From positions 34,521,665-34,585,664 of the forward strand of contig CM044868.1 of NCBI GenBank assembly GCA_024500155.1: DNA of 64,000 nucleotides, in the 5' to 3' direction. Of the stretch, positions 22,695 through 34,809 are shown piece after piece. The stretch's first letter is position 1, and each line of letters starts with the position of its first letter. The translations under genes were made by a program, and so were the position numbers. Origin of the DNA: Chenopodium formosanum. Its lineage: Eukaryota > Streptophyta > Magnoliopsida > Caryophyllales > Amaranthaceae. Below the pieces are notes generated by a model. It saw only the letters and a list, made by a program, of their open reading frames with translations, was not told the origin of the DNA and made no database searches.

Positions 22695-23726
22695 CTACAT
22701 GCTCGGGGTCAAAATTCCACAATAATATGTATCATGGTTCGTTCCTCCGTAATTTTGAAAAGAGAAAGAGTTAACTTGAGAAGAGCTTGCTCCACCGCTT
22801 GCACTTGCACTCACACTCGTGTTTAACTTGGAAAGCCCTTTAGTTAGTTGATCAATTTGATGTTGCAATTGATCAACTTTCTCCAATTTATAAATACCAC
22901 CTTTCTTTGGAGCATTTCTTCTTAGGCCCCCCCAAGCGTAATTCTTTGCTACCTCTTCTATTGTGGCTTCAACTTGATTTTGAGGGATTTTAATTAATTG
23001 ACCACCCGCCCCCGCATCCAAGTTGGCTCTTGACATGGGCTCCAATCCGTCGTAGAAAAACCGCATGAGCAACCCTTGATTGTACTCATGGTGGGGACAC
23101 GCTTGCACCAACTCTTTGAATATCTCCCAAGTTTCACCAAGACTTTCATCGGCTTCTTTCTCAAATGATGCGATTTTCCTTCTCATTTTGGCGCTCTTCT
23201 CCTCGGAGATAAATCGCTTCAAGAACGCCTTTACCACCTCCCTCCATTTTGTGAGAGAGTTAGGCTTTACTTGCTTTAGCCATTTTTTTGCTCGTCCGGT
23301 GAGATATTGCCGGAAGAGGTGCATACGAATGTAGTCTTGGCTCACTTCATTGGTTTGCATCATCGCGCACAACTCAAGGAATCGGTCCAAATGTTTAATA
23401 GGGTCCTCACTTGCACTTTCCGAAAATTGCTCAGATTGGACCATTCTAGTATATTGAGGATGTATTGAGAAGTTTGTATCCGTGACGGGTAGCAAAATCC
23501 CTCCCGTAAGCTTATAATCCTCCGGATTTTCAAACTCACGAAACAAAACATCATCTTCTTGTCCCGCCATTGATCCTCTTTGTGAACTTGAAGAGTAAGA
23601 ATCACTCTCACTATCAACTATAGCACCAAAACCTCTTCCCTCGTCTTGATAAAGCCTACGGACTTGTCTCAAGGTTCGGTTGATCTCATGGTCAATTTGA
23701 TGTGAGGGTGGTCCTTGAGACCTCAT
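22695..23726 (-). pseudogene. Athila gag
   Basis: The probable start is MRSQGPPSHQ at 23726; the open frame extends further upstream to 23780. About 340 residues contain the retrotransposon-gag core: PIKHLDRFLELCAMM, YIRMHLFRQYLTGRAKKWL, FLKRFISEEKSAKMRRKI, ESLGETWEIFKELVQACPHH, then GLLMRFFYDGLEPMSRANLD. A coiled-coil-like QLQHQIDQLTKGLSKL follows. The frame breaks at 22695, where a Gln/Asn-rich C-terminal part continues in other frames. This is the structural capsid protein of the element and the best preserved Athila gene here. Confidence 0.85.
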
Positions 23727-23846
23727 ATTCACCAAAGCTAAGCAAACAATTAGCAATGACAAGGATGATAAAACAAACAAAACAAAAAGAAAAGCAAGTA
23801 AAATGACACTAACAAAAGCAATAGTAGATGCTAAACAAGCCGCTTA

Positions 23847-23862
23847 CCCGGCAACGGCGCCA
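23847..23862 (-). other. Athila primer-binding site (tRNA-Asp type)
   Basis: The minus strand reads TGGCGCCGTTGCCGGG, the typical Athila PBS, directly inside the 5' LTR. Confidence 0.85.
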
Positions 23863-23867
23863 AAATT

Positions 23868-25395
23868 TGATCGCGGGTTAAATAGGCCGTTAAATTACTA
23901 CCCTAATAAGACTAATAATTTATAATACCTAAACTTACACCAAACTAGTTATTGGCAAGTAAAGGGTCGAACCACTAGGGAAGCACACTAATTCAATATC
24001 AACATTCACTAATGCAAGAGTAAAAAGGGGATTGTTTTGTTGGTTTTTTTTAGTAAAGAGCACTAAAACTACAAATAAGCAAAGAAGACGATGATTAAAA
24101 TCAAGGGAGAATTATGCTAGGGATACGGGGGTGTCAAATATGATTAAAAAGAGGGGAATAATAATGATTATCATGAAAAACATGCCAAAGAACACAAGAT
24201 TCTACCTAAACAATTCATTCTCATGCAATAGTTTAGGCAAATAAATGAAAGAGGTCTATACTAATAAGGATAATTCTCATGCATCCTATTAGTTACAATC
24301 AAATCAAGAGAATAAAGAAGCAAAATCTATAAAAATCCACTTTAATAATTCATTCTCATGATATCATTAAAATAGAGATGATCTTAATTTAGTTCAAATC
24401 ACTTTCATGCATTTAAACTAGAAAACATGAAATAAAGTGCAACAATAATCTCAAGCTATCAAAAATCATGTCTTTCATCAATTTATGGCATGAGTTCAAT
24501 CCAACCATCATCATTCATCCAATATCAACACATATTTTCCACCCCCTTCCCCTAGCTAAGAAATTAGCCTAGAGAAGGGAGATTAAACATAATATCAAAA
24601 CTAGAAACAAACTCAAGAAACTCAAAACAAAACATGATTAAGAACAATGAAATCAATAATAACTAGATGAACTAATAAGATTAACAAAAAGAAGCAACAA
24701 TAAAGCAAATAAATAAAGCTAAAAGAAAGGATTAGAGATTACTAAAGAAAAGCTTAATGAAAGATAAAAACTTGAAGTGTTGCTTGATTGATGATTAAAC
24801 TTGACCAAAGTTGAATACAATAAAGGAAACTTGAATAAAATCCACTTTCTTTCTCTAGATTAAGCTAAAATTATGAAATTAGAACTAAGTAAACCCATTA
24901 CATTAAAATGTTTTAAAACGGGACTTATATAGTCCGTACACAACTGGCTGAAGTCGGCAAAAGGGTCGACCAAACATAGGGTAGGTTCGGTCGAACATCT
25001 GGGTAGGTTAGGCCGAACCATGGGTAGGTTCGGTCAAACATCCCTGCTCCTGGTTCGATCAAACTTCTGGGGTTTGACTGCTTCTGCAAAATGCTGAAAT
25101 CTAAAAAGTTCCTGCTTTCAAAGTTCGGTCAAACCTTGTGCAGGTTCGGTCACACCTTAGGTTCGACCGAACCTTTCTTAAGTTCAACCATACCTCCTCT
25201 AGAACTTGCTTTCTTCAGCTCCAATTCGACTTAAGCCTTCTCCTCTTTGAAGACCCCGGTTCCTACAAAAAACAAGCATGGAAATCAAAGTAAAGAGTAG
25301 GAAAAAATCTAGGAAAAAGGAAGATAAAAGAGAAGAAAAAGGAGAAAACAAAAGTAAGGGAAAATGCTTAGAAAAGGGCTAAACAAGTGAAAACA
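23868..25395 (-). repeat. Athila 5' LTR
   Basis: On the minus strand it starts TGTTTTCACTTGTTTAGCCC at 25395 and ends CCCGCGATCA at 23868, next to the PBS. A TATA-like box is at 24924-24931. At 24955-25200 it holds a cluster of GGTTCGGTC / GACCGAACC words. It sits in a Tat gag gene; the adjacent 25396-25400 (TGATC) is one side of the target site, the other being lost. Confidence 0.82.
24924..24931 (-). promoter_or_regulatory. TATA-like box of the Athila 5' LTR
   Basis: Minus-strand TATATAAG inside the 5' LTR; the position suits the element promoter. Confidence 0.45.
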
Positions 25396-25400
25396 TGATC

Positions 25401-27085
25401 AAGTAGTCGTTGTTGTCATGACCCACTTCCTCATGGAAGTGACATAATATATTCTTGTTTCGCGACTGAACGGAACTCTTCATTGGATTTGGATTCTCAA
25501 GAGTAAGCCGGTCCTTCACTTTTGTAAAGTTGGTGTAACAATCTTTATTGCATTCATAGCTTGAGACATACGGTTTGAATTCTTTCTTTTTCTTTTTGGA
25601 CGGCTGGTCAGGTTCATCAACCGCCCAAACTTGTTTTCTCTTTTTGCTCTCTTTAGATTTCTGAGCCAGCTGAGCAGACCAACTCTCCTTTTTCTTGTCG
25701 AACTTCTTAGAGTCCGACTGATGTCTAGACGAGTAGAGGTCGTTGGCTTGAATAAAGCTCTCCGCCTCAATCAACACCTCTTAAAGAGTGAAAACCCTCT
25801 TTCGGACAAGGTCAAACTTAAAGGTCGACCCGTCCTTCAGACCCTTGAAGAAGTATGTATAGGCTACCTTGTCTTACAGTCCCAGGATTTGGATTCTCAC
25901 CAGGTTAAACCGCCTAACACAGGAGCGGAGTCCTTCTCTCTCTCCTTGCCGGATGGTGCTCAAATTAAGACTTGTTTTATTGGCTGGGATGCTCATTGAG
26001 AAGTTGGAGGCAAACTGGAAATCAAGCTTCCTGAAGTTGTTAATGCATCCGGCTCGCAGGTTGCCAAACCATTGTTGGGCGATGCCCTTGAATGTAGCCG
26101 GGAAGCATCGATACCACATATTATCTTCCAACCCCTGCATGTGCAAGATGTTGGAGTAGGCCATGAGGTGGTCATCGGCGTTGGTGGTACCGTCATAGGC
26201 ACCCACCTACACATTCTTAACCTTGGCCATTTGTGCCGCCTCGATTATCTCCTTGGTGAACGTAGAGGTTTGTTCACCAAGCTTGGGCAGACACAGCTAC
26301 CAATCCAAAGGTTATGCATTGTATGCCGCTTAACCCCTAAAGAGGGTCGGCTGCATGAAATGAGGAGAATACGAACTGTATACCATAAGGGGTACGTACG
26401 GGGCATTCCCATTCATTTGAGGGCCAGAATTGACGGTATTACCGCCTGTATGGATCTCATGCAAGGATTGAGTATTCCTTGTATATGTATTTCTGAAGCT
26501 GTCTGGAAAGCTTGAGGTAGAGGCTAACTCAGACATCCGCTAGCTTCGATTTCAAACAATGACATGCCGAGCGTTGGTGTAAGTCTTCTTGGTGCCATCC
26601 GGCCCAACAGCACATATGACCTTCCTTGTGCCCGTATGGGGCATAAGGATCTTCAACCAGTCAATGGCAGGCACAGTCTTCTACTTGGGGTGTGGAGTAG
26701 GCTGCTTGTCCTTGACTAACTTCTTCCTCGTAGTTCGAGGAGACTATTTGGCCGGCTGACTCTTGCTAGTGCTAGCCGTTTTCTTTTCGACCAGGTCCTT
26801 GATCTCACCCTTGAAATTGGTCATGAATTTCATGAGCTCGTCTCTAGTGACTAGAGCCAAACCTCTTGCCGACTAGGTTTCCCCTTCCGGCTGACTAGGG
26901 GGCCTTCTTGTATCCGACTAGTTGTAACCTTATTCCAGAGTACCTTTGGGACGGATACGCCTAGAGAAGAATGACCCATCTCTAGCCATGTATGTTTTGA
27001 CTTGGGGATCATCATCCTCCTGGTCTGTAAAGAGCTCCGGCTGATGAACCTTAGGGTCAAGAGGTGGTACAGATTATAGAACCAT
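25401..27085 (-). pseudogene. Tat gag, heavily broken
   Basis: ATG at 27085 is followed within four codons by a stop. Pieces in shifting frames read PELFTDQEDDDPQVKTYMAR, RDELMKFMTNFKGEIKDL, MSELASTSSFPDSFRNTY, then the gag core YDGTTNADDHLMAYSNILH, WYRCFPATFKGIAQQWF, TSLNLSTIRQGEREGLRSC. The C-terminal Lys-rich part ends in CHFHEEVGHDNNDY, the zinc-knuckle-like motif of Tat gags. The gene is interrupted just after this motif by the Athila LTR at 25395. The same order appears at 55730-57450, which confirms identity. Confidence 0.8.
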
Positions 27086-27097
27086 TCTTAAGGTACT

Positions 27098-27116
27098 CTC
27101 CTAACAGACGACGCCA
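27098..27116 (-). other. Tat primer-binding site
   Basis: The minus strand reads TGGCGTCGTCTGTTAGGAG next to the LTR, the position and form of a Tat-type PBS. The sister copy at 55694 reads TGGCGTTGTCTGGGG. Confidence 0.6.
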
Positions 27117-27123
27117 AATATTT

Positions 27124-27614
27124 TGGGTGTTTTTGTCCCTCAGGAGAATTACAGCTCAAAGACTGGTTGCACGCGGCCTGTACCTACAAAACAACAGAGA
27201 CTCCGGGTGTTTGGAGCTCCTCCTTCGACGATCAAGTTAGTACTCAAATGTGAGTAGGAGAATGTGCGGAAAATGAAATGAGATGTTCTCGGATTTCGAT
27301 ATCAGGTGTTCTCTGATGTAAGAGAATGTAGGGTAGGTGCAATAAATAATTGAATATATCCCAAAAATGGGGGATATCTCCCTATTTATAGGATTATTAG
27401 GAAGGGTGCCCCCGCTTAGATCATTTGACCTAGATTTGGTGGGCAACGCCGTTTTATGGCGGTTCTTGGGAATTGGGCCGTGAAGGCTGCAGTTCTAGAA
27501 AGCATCTGAGGCTGACACGTGTCAGTTGACAATTGGCCCAAATGGACCTATCTATGCTTGACACATGGCCCTCTCTAATTAACCCACATGGATAGGATAT
27601 TTTTACCCAAAACA
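27124..27614 (-). repeat. Tat 5' LTR, about 490 bp
   Basis: On the minus strand it starts TGTTTTGGGTAAAAATATCC and ends AACACCCA. It matches the 495 bp LTR at 53194-55691 (solo LTR removed) in order and words (ACACGTGTCA, TATAAATAGGGAGATA). TATA box at 27383-27390 (minus). The outer boundary is set by comparison with the sister copy. Confidence 0.72.
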
Positions 27615-27947
27615 AGTGGTATACCTATATTGTGAAGCAAAGATTGGCCAAATATCAACACCAAAACCAAGTAATCACCAAACAAAAACACAAACACCCC
27701 CAAGCTTTTACAAAGCTAAGATCACAATCATATATACAAAAGCGTAAGAACGCTTCCCCTCAAGCTTGAATAGAACATTGTCCTCAATGCTTAAAATCGG
27801 GAGAAAGACACTTACATCAAAATATTTTTGAATTTTTCAATTTTTCAATTTTACCAAAGCCTTTTGAATTTGCTTTGCTTTTTCTCATTTTTTTTTTTAA
27901 TTTTTCGATATTTCACTTTATTGTCCTCGCCTCTTTTTGACTTGATT
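27615..27947 (-). other. Leader of an Athila-like element, cut by the Tat LTR
   Basis: Non-coding sequence directly after an Athila-type PBS on the minus strand, T-rich then A-rich, with TGAGGGGAAGCGTTCTTACG. The gag expected further left is absent because the Tat LTR begins. Confidence 0.55.
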
Positions 27948-27964
27948 CCCTGGCAACAACGCCA
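27948..27964 (-). other. Primer-binding site of an Athila-like element
   Basis: The minus strand reads TGGCGTTGTTGCCAGGG, close to the tRNA-Asp-type site at 23847 and to 63841. Confidence 0.75.
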
Positions 27965-27967
27965 TTT

Positions 27968-29483
27968 TGACGAAGGGAAAAGACTAGGTCGTTGACTAAT
28001 CCTCCCTAAGTAAAACTAAATTTATAAACAGTTAACAAACCTAAATACAATTATAGAGGCAAGTCAAGGGTCGAACCAAAAGGAATGGTAATGTTCAAGC
28101 ACTCTCAATTATGTATTGTGCCTAAGCTAGGTCGAAGCCAAAGATAAAGAGGGAACAATAACAAACAAACAACCACACAAATAAACACTAGGAACAGGGA
28201 TCAACAAGTAATCATGACAATTGCAATAACTTGGGACAAACATGTCAATCAATGGTTGTGAAGACTAATGATAAAAGCAACTAATTGGAATCAAAAAGTT
28301 ATCTCCTAATCGTTAACCTAGATGTCTCTACGAATAACAAACTAAGAGAATCACAATCCAAACCAATCGATAATTGCAATTCCTTAATAAATTGTTCGTG
28401 TCATTAGCAATTACAATGCAATCTAGCATAATTCTCAAGGCCTAATCAAATTACACTCATGCAAACTTTCATTAATCACTTTAATTTCAACAATCAATCA
28501 ACACAATTCCCAAATTAATCACAAGATCATACAAGTTTTACCCAATTCCTAGCCAAACAACTACTCAAGAATCATCATCTATCAACAATCAACTAAAGAA
28601 ATCAAGAATCAACAAAATATCAATAACAATTATACTAATCAAGATCAAACATCAAAATCAAACCAAACAAACATGAAATTAAACAAAACAATAAAGAGGA
28701 GAGAGAGTGAGAAATCCTCATTGATTGATAATGGAGATCTTCAATACAATTGTCATCTTGAATCTTTAATCTCTCAAATAACCATTGAAATTTCTCACTT
28801 TCTCTCTCTAAAATCTACTCTCAAAACTAACCCTAAATATAGAAAGAGAAACTCTAAACTAAGCTAAGAAATATGAGATCTAAAATTGGATTCTAATTCT
28901 AATTCTACAATTGTTCTCTATTTAACCCAAAAAGGAGTATTTATATTTACAAGGTTAAAAGAAAAGAAAATAAAAGAAAAGGGAAATAAAATAAAATAAT
29001 GAAATAAAAATAAATAGGAAAACAGCCTAAAAAAAAATAAAAAATAAAAAAATAGGAAAACAAAAGTAAAACAAAATAAAATGGGAAAAGAAAATGAAAT
29101 AAAAAGAATTAAAATACGAACACCCGCAATCAGTGGACTCGGTATTAGTATATTGCGGCTGGACTTCAATGGGAAAATAATCCCATGATTCGCACCTTCA
29201 CAGAACATCACCAACAATTATCAAAATCACCACCGTTGATTTTACACACCCAGATATGCGCGGCCGCGATATAAGAGTGCGTACTGGCGTTCGAATGGTG
29301 GCACCTCATGGAGGCTTTGATTGCGGGATATTGGTGTGGCTGATTTGTGGTCTTTTGCGGGAGTAGGGGAAATGCGTAAGGTGGTGGTTATTGCGGCTGG
29401 AAGGTGGTACGAGGGTAGTGGTTACAAGGGGCAGCAGCACGGTAATGCAGGGGTTGCGTTTGTAGGTGAAGTGCGGTTGGTGG
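27968..29483 (-). repeat. Athila-like LTR, PBS-side part
   Basis: The minus strand ends CCCTTCGTCA beside the PBS. It matches the latter half of the LTR at 58623-63837: TATA region (minus, about 28936-28945; plus 61152-61164), AATTAGAATTAG microsatellite, TCTCTCTC stretch, TTCGACCTAGCTTAGG. At 29483 it is interrupted by element A. A matching front part lies at 51106-51870. Confidence 0.75.
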
Positions 29484-30145
29484 TGTTGTAAAATATGTGT
29501 TTCTAAGGCTACAAATAATAGAATGAATAATGTAATAGTTTGATCAAAAGGAAGATGGTGTGGCGTGACTTCGCCACTGCATTTGAAAACAAATTCCGGC
29601 ACAACCGGGGTGCACATTGTATCGCCGGTACGTTCCCTAAGGTTACACACCACTTTCACTCAAAGGCACTTTTGGATGAGAGGTGGAGTCATATAAACTT
29701 ATGCCCAAAGAACAAATGTGTTTAGCTAGTATTTTTGTGTATGATGTATCTCAACAATGAAGAATAACCAAGGTAATTTTATAAGCAAGGATGGAGTATT
29801 AAGAGGATGATTCTAGATATCAAAGGGGTGATTGAATCATATAGAAGTTGATTAAATCACCATAAACAACCACATTAATGGGAGGTTACAAGAGTATCCA
29901 AGAGATGAAGGAGAATGCCAAAAGATGAATGAATGTAGACATCAAAAAGTCCACTCCACAACCCACTTGTGGTCAATCGTTGTTGGCCACAACCTGCTTG
30001 TGGAGTAGGCTGATATTCTTATAAAGAAGACATAAAAAGCCTACTCCACAACCCATTTGTGGACAAACGTTGTAAGCCACAACCTCCTTGTGGAGTGAAC
30101 TGATCAACAATCAAAAAGCATGGTTTTTCTCTCTTTAATCCAACA
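29484..30145 (-). repeat. 3' LTR of element A
   Basis: On the minus strand it starts TGTTGGATTAAAG at 30145 and ends TTTTACAACA at 29484. It shares text with the LTR of element B (GTAACC then TTTATGGTGATTTAATCA; GCATAAGTT; CCTTAGGGAACGT.CCGGCG). The left flank is GGTGG. It contains the palindrome module at 29944-30105. Confidence 0.7.
29944..30105. repeat. Duplicated palindrome module in the LTR of element A
   Basis: Four 17 bp words of the form CCACAAnnnnnTTGTGG lie at 29956-29972, 29987-30003, 30046-30062 and 30077-30093. They form two pairs repeated with a 90 bp period. The corresponding place in element B carries a different palindromic word with an 88 bp duplication. Confidence 0.85.
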
Positions 30146-31129
30146 ATCCCCCACTAAAGGGAGGAAAACAAAGTCAAAAGAATAAGAAGCAACTAACATA
30201 TGGGCATAAGAGGAGATGTAGTACATAACACTTAGATATTACATAAGTAATTTGAAATCTAGTGCTTAATGGTATAAAGCAATGAATTGAACTACAAGTA
30301 TAAAGGGGAAAAAACCTTGAAACCCTTAAGACTCTTGATCATGGAGTGGACGAACCTTGAAACTCCAAGATTTAGTGCATGACCCCCACAACATATACAT
30401 CACTCCAAAATTTATATGAACTCCGCGAAGAGATATGCTCTTATATAGCCAAGCATATTCACCTTAGGTCTAGTGGAGGCTTTAGAAATCTGCCCAAGTT
30501 TTCCATAGAAGATGGCTAGTCTTCACAACCACATAGGTGAATCACAAGCACAGCTCGATAATACTTAGTCAATGGGGTTAAGATTTGTTCAAAGGAACTA
30601 AACAATTGCTACATTGTAGCTATTAACCCCCACAAGACCGTGGATTCATTAAGAGCTTAACGCTCAACCTCACAATAATCATAAACAATAGTGATCCAAA
30701 GTTTTAGTGCGTCCACTCAAACAATTGGATTTATTAAGAGTCAAAGGACTCAATCTCAAACGGTAGATCAATCAAGTGCGTCTCAATAGCACCAACAAAA
30801 AATGGTTTATTGATCCATTAAAAACTTACCACATGGGCATTACAACACATGCCATAGGAATAGGAAAGTAATGCTTTTCCACATGGGCATAAGGCCTATC
30901 TCCCTCGACATTTCAACAAATTATAAAGGATTGTGTCACATATCCCAAATTAACTTACCATAGTGCAAAATTATTTTGCTAGAATATTTTTTTTCCAATT
31001 AGGAAAACTAGCATGTTTTCAACATCAACTTAATTTGCACAGATAGTTAGAAAAATATATGAATAAGTAATAAGACAACGAACCCAAGACTTGAAATTTC
31101 AAAACTTTAATCAAGTCCAATCCTTGAAA
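30146..31129 (-). other. Polypurine tract and 3' internal region of element A
   Basis: On the minus strand AGTGGGGGATTG borders the LTR. The rest is non-coding and matches 47456-48316 of element B in inverse orientation (GAGCATATCTC, CTAAGGTGAATATGCTTGGC, GTGGTTGTGAAGACTAGCC). Confidence 0.6.
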
Positions 31130-31134
31130 ATAAC
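31130..31134. repeat. Left target duplication ATAAC of the gag-only element
   Basis: Identical to 41222-41226. Removing the element and one copy restores the element A alignment with element B. Confidence 0.9.
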
Positions 31135-33142
31135 TGTAGACACCCATTTGTGTCTCCCCAAAACCAAACCCAGTGATGAGTACCTTTCACGTCGAATCAT
31201 AATTGAATGAAACGAAAGTGTGGAAAGGTCTAGTATTGCGGAAAGTTTTTTATTTCTTTTCTCTTCTCTCTGTTTTTGAAAACTTTATTTTAAGGAAACA
31301 GCCAATCCAGTTTGGTTAGTCCATGATATGGGTCCAATAGTAGTGTATTTGGATGGGGCTTGCAAAGACCTTTCCAACGATATATTATAAGCCCAATTCC
31401 AATGAATATTAAGGAAGTTATGGCCAATTTACTAAACTGGGCCCGGTTTGAGCTTTATATGCGACCCAATGATCTAGGGGAGGGCCTAATATGATTTATC
31501 ATTCCGAATGCAATTAGGAATGGTTTTAGTCTTCTAGATTCTTCTAGGAGGTTCTTTTCATTCCTAATTCAATTAGCATTGATAAGTTGACTTTGTTAAC
31601 TTTTCAGAGTTTTAATCAAAATCAAATAGTATTTTCGAAGAAATTATATTATTTTATCCTCCAATACGGTAAACTTATCGGATTTTCGAAAACACGTTAA
31701 AATCAAGCTTGGCGTCCAACCTTAGGCCTTGGCGCCTGGAACCAGGACTGGCGCCTGACGCTAGCCATTGGCGCCTGGCGCTAAGGCTGGTGCCTGGCGC
31801 CAGCTAGCCAGGGTTGGTGCTAGCTCTGTTTCCTGAGCGTTAGACTCTGTTTTGTTAATTTATCTTTTTTGGCTGATTTTCTCTATAAATATCGTATTAA
31901 AAACTCCGTTTTCATTCATCATCTACATCTATCATTCACCGATTTTACACCAATTCTTTTAATCATTCATCTTTTTCATTCATCTTTCTTCTCTAAACTT
32001 GGTTTTCTCATACAAAATTCCGCATTCACAAGATCTAGAAACACCTAGCCATATTCGAAGTTGTCTTCGCCCTAGACGTGAAAGGTTTAATTTCTGAGGG
32101 TTTGGTCCCAAATCTCTATTTCAATTATTTAATTTTATTGTTTTGATTATTATTTTCCTTGAAGTTACTAACGTGTGTATTTTGTTATTAGAAAGAGGTA
32201 CGAGGCATCAAAGTAAGTACTTTAATGGTTTTAATTGATATTATGATGTAGAAATCATGTTTAAAATGTTATTATGATATTCCTATTATCATGTCTAGGG
32301 TATTTTTAATATTAAATATGATTGTTATGATGCCTTCTATGTTCTTCCTAATATTTATGATTGCTAGTATCATGTTAGGGCTAAAGATTTTATTTTTATT
32401 GCTTAGTGAATGCTAGGGTTTGTTATTAATCTTGTTAGTATCATGCCTAGGATATTGCTATTTCTATTATGCTTTAACATGATTTATGATTATTTTATAA
32501 TTGTTTTGATTATGATCATAATTTTATTATTGCTATAATTATTATGTTTAATATGATTATTATTATTAGTATGATTATTATAATTATTATTCATGATATT
32601 GATTATTATTATGTTGCTTGATATTTTATATTTATTGCTTGATCACGCATTTTATTTATGTTTAAAGGGAATTGGTACTTGTAATCACGCTTAATAAGAT
32701 AATTAATAATCTTGTTAGGGTTAATTTGATTATAATTCAAGTGATCGCCAATAATATATTTATTTGTGCATTAAATTCAACCAACATAGATTAAACAGGT
32801 TTAGGGTAATCCTATTGATTGCATGTTAATTAAAAAGCGCACATGAATACGATCAGGACAAAGTAGAGGCCTATTATTAGGGCAGGTTCAATCTCTTTTA
32901 GGTTGGATTTGTACCATCATCCCCGAACCCTTATTTGGTTCTAGAACTTATAGAGTTGACGATCTCTTGGATCGTTAAGGGGTGTAACCTTCACCTCGTG
33001 AATGGTTTACAAGTTCCTTAAAAACTTGTTGGCGACTCTTTTGCTCTATCTTCTTCCCTTTTGGACGCCACCGTACTTTAGTGTATGATCACAATGGGGT
33101 TCAAGCTAGTGGGATTTTAAATGCTTGAAATTATTCCCTACA
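31135..33142 (+). repeat. 5' LTR of the gag-only element
   Basis: 2008 bp, TGTAG...CTACA. TATAAATA at 31884-31891. Upstream of it, at 31707-31820, is a cluster of GGCGCC/TGGCGCC words. The partner is 39257-41221. Confidence 0.93.
31884..31891 (+). promoter_or_regulatory. TATA box of the gag-only element 5' LTR
   Basis: TATAAATA in TCTCTATAAATATCG, repeated at 39964-39971 in the 3' LTR. Confidence 0.6.
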
Positions 33143-33148
33143 GTTTTT

Positions 33149-33166
33149 TGGCGACTCCACTGGGGA
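33149..33166 (+). other. Primer-binding site, Ogre type
   Basis: TGGCGACTCCACTGGGGA, seven bases after the LTR end. I recognise this as the tRNA-Arg-type site of Ogre elements. Confidence 0.85.
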
Positions 33167-34809
33167 GGATTTCTATTTTAATTCCTAAATTTTTTTCGGC
33201 AATGATTTAGAATGAGTGGATGAGACTCGAAAAGTTCTAAGTATTTCATGTGCGTAATTTTGATTAACATTATTGTCATATGCATAAAAAAGATCTCATT
33301 AGAAATACCATCCGTAATGAGTTAAAAACATAGGATTTTACACGTAGGAAATTTGAGGAATGTCTTTCACAACTAGGACTGAAATAACACCGCACGAAAC
33401 TGGAAGATTTTATCGAGCACAGAAAGCTGCTGAGGCATGTGGGAAGTAGCGTCAGGGGCTAGAGCTTGGCGCCAGTGTTTTAGTTGTAGTGCCAGACGCC
33501 AATATTGGCGCCAGGCGCTACAGTTAAAATCTGGCGCCAGTCTCTGATTGCTGGCGCAATTTCCCCCAATATCGAGCCAGAAATATGCGTTCTGATTTCG
33601 ACCGATTCTTCGTATTGTTTGCTCGATCCTACTTCCTGATTGAATTTTTTCTCACTTTTCTGAAACCCATATGTGTTCTACATATGGACATAACCCTCTG
33701 GGAATTCATGCTCCATCTACCCGATTGAACGCTCCGTGCAACAAAGGGTACATCCGAGATGTTGAATTCACCAAACCATGGAAGCGAATTTTTTCTAAAA
33801 CTCGCGGTGTCCCATCCACTCGCGCCAACCCTTCACGGTTAGGCTTCCGCGCGGTGCATCCGGACAATTAACCATGGACCCTCTTTGACTAAAACATATC
33901 CCGAACTTTAGAGAACTAGAGCCATGGTTAGGTTGCGAACGCATTGCATCATATTGTGCCTACTTGACTAATTGTGCATAATTTGTTGTGCATATATATT
34001 CTATGTTTCTCTTAACCGTTTGTTGACTTGTGTTAAGACTAAATAAATTAATGACTTAAAGAACTTTGCCTAATTAATTAATTAATTAATTAATTAATTT
34101 GAGTCAATAAAGTCTAGTATTTTAATCGGAATCGACCTAGTACGACTTTAGGCATACCCCAGTTGACTAATAACACCGAAAACAGTCCCAGACCGAAGCT
34201 CCAGTATTGGCGCCAAGGTCTGAGTTGTAGCGCCACACTATGGAGTGTAGCGCCTGACGACAGCTATGTTGTCTGGCGCCAACCTCCACAGTGTGACGCC
34301 AGTCCTGTGGCTTAGCCGACAGTTTGGATTATTGGTCGAGTCATCACCTAGGGTCTAATTAACCAATTTGCTAATTAATTCGGTTACTTTTCGCTGTCAA
34401 TAACAACTTGTCGAGTCATTAATCGAGTCTTAGTCACATAGTTTAGCCACATGGTCATGACAGGAGTCTTAACATATCACCTACACTCACTAATCTTAGC
34501 ACACACTTTGAGTACACATCACCATGACCATGTCTTAGGTTCATGGATGAGTCGGTCTTTTCTGTCATTTGAGTTGGGGAACATTCTATTCCTAATTCTT
34601 CATATCCCTCCACCTAAATTTTCTTCACTTCCTCCATCCATTGCATGTTGAATAAAGTTTGAGTCAAATAATTAACAATAAATATCCCCAAATTCCTTTT
34701 CCACAGTACGTGGTCGAGGAAAGAAGGGCGATTAATCAAGGACAACCTCTTTAATCAAGTCTCACTTTTTGATAAACTGATTCGTCAAAAGAGGAAGGCT
34801 AAGAAGATA
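33167..34809 (+). other. Leader of the gag-only element
   Basis: No convincing gene; a 66-codon frame at 33671-33871 has no recognisable motif. GGCGCC-rich stretches at 33460-33560 and 34200-34310 echo the LTR cluster. A (TTAA)n microsatellite lies at 34071-34099. Confidence 0.6.
34071..34099. repeat. (TTAA)n microsatellite
   Basis: Seven consecutive TAAT/TTAA units in the leader of the gag-only element. Confidence 0.9.

Larger units (their letters stand above)
9924..25395 (-). mobile_element. Athila-lineage Ty3/gypsy element, 5' LTR to RT, split by a copia element
   Basis: Read on the minus strand the order is 5' LTR (25395-23868), tRNA-Asp-type PBS, gag, protease, then RT up to 9924. The Ty1/copia element 10908-20999 interrupts the gene between protease and RT. 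Removing it and one copy of the 5 bp duplication restores the frame (DVLRKYKDV joined to RRTPFLSDV). Everything after the start of the RT/RNase H linker, including integrase and 3' LTR, is missing; the CACTA-like element lies at that edge. Confidence 0.85.
25396..27614 (-). mobile_element. Tat-lineage element, 5' LTR and gag only
   Basis: Minus orientation: LTR 27614-27124, PBS, gag. It is cut by the Athila 5' LTR at 25395, and the remaining pol part is not found to the left. The gag resembles that of the Tat copy at 55730. Confidence 0.8.

Noticed and set aside
26072..26515. 147-codon plus-strand frame over the Tat gag
   Set aside because: The minus strand holds recognisable gag text here; the plus frame is its shadow.
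32480..32620. AT-rich stretch as a possible matrix-attachment region or origin
   Set aside because: It belongs to the LTR of the gag-only element and is repeated in the other LTR; composition alone does not support such a call.
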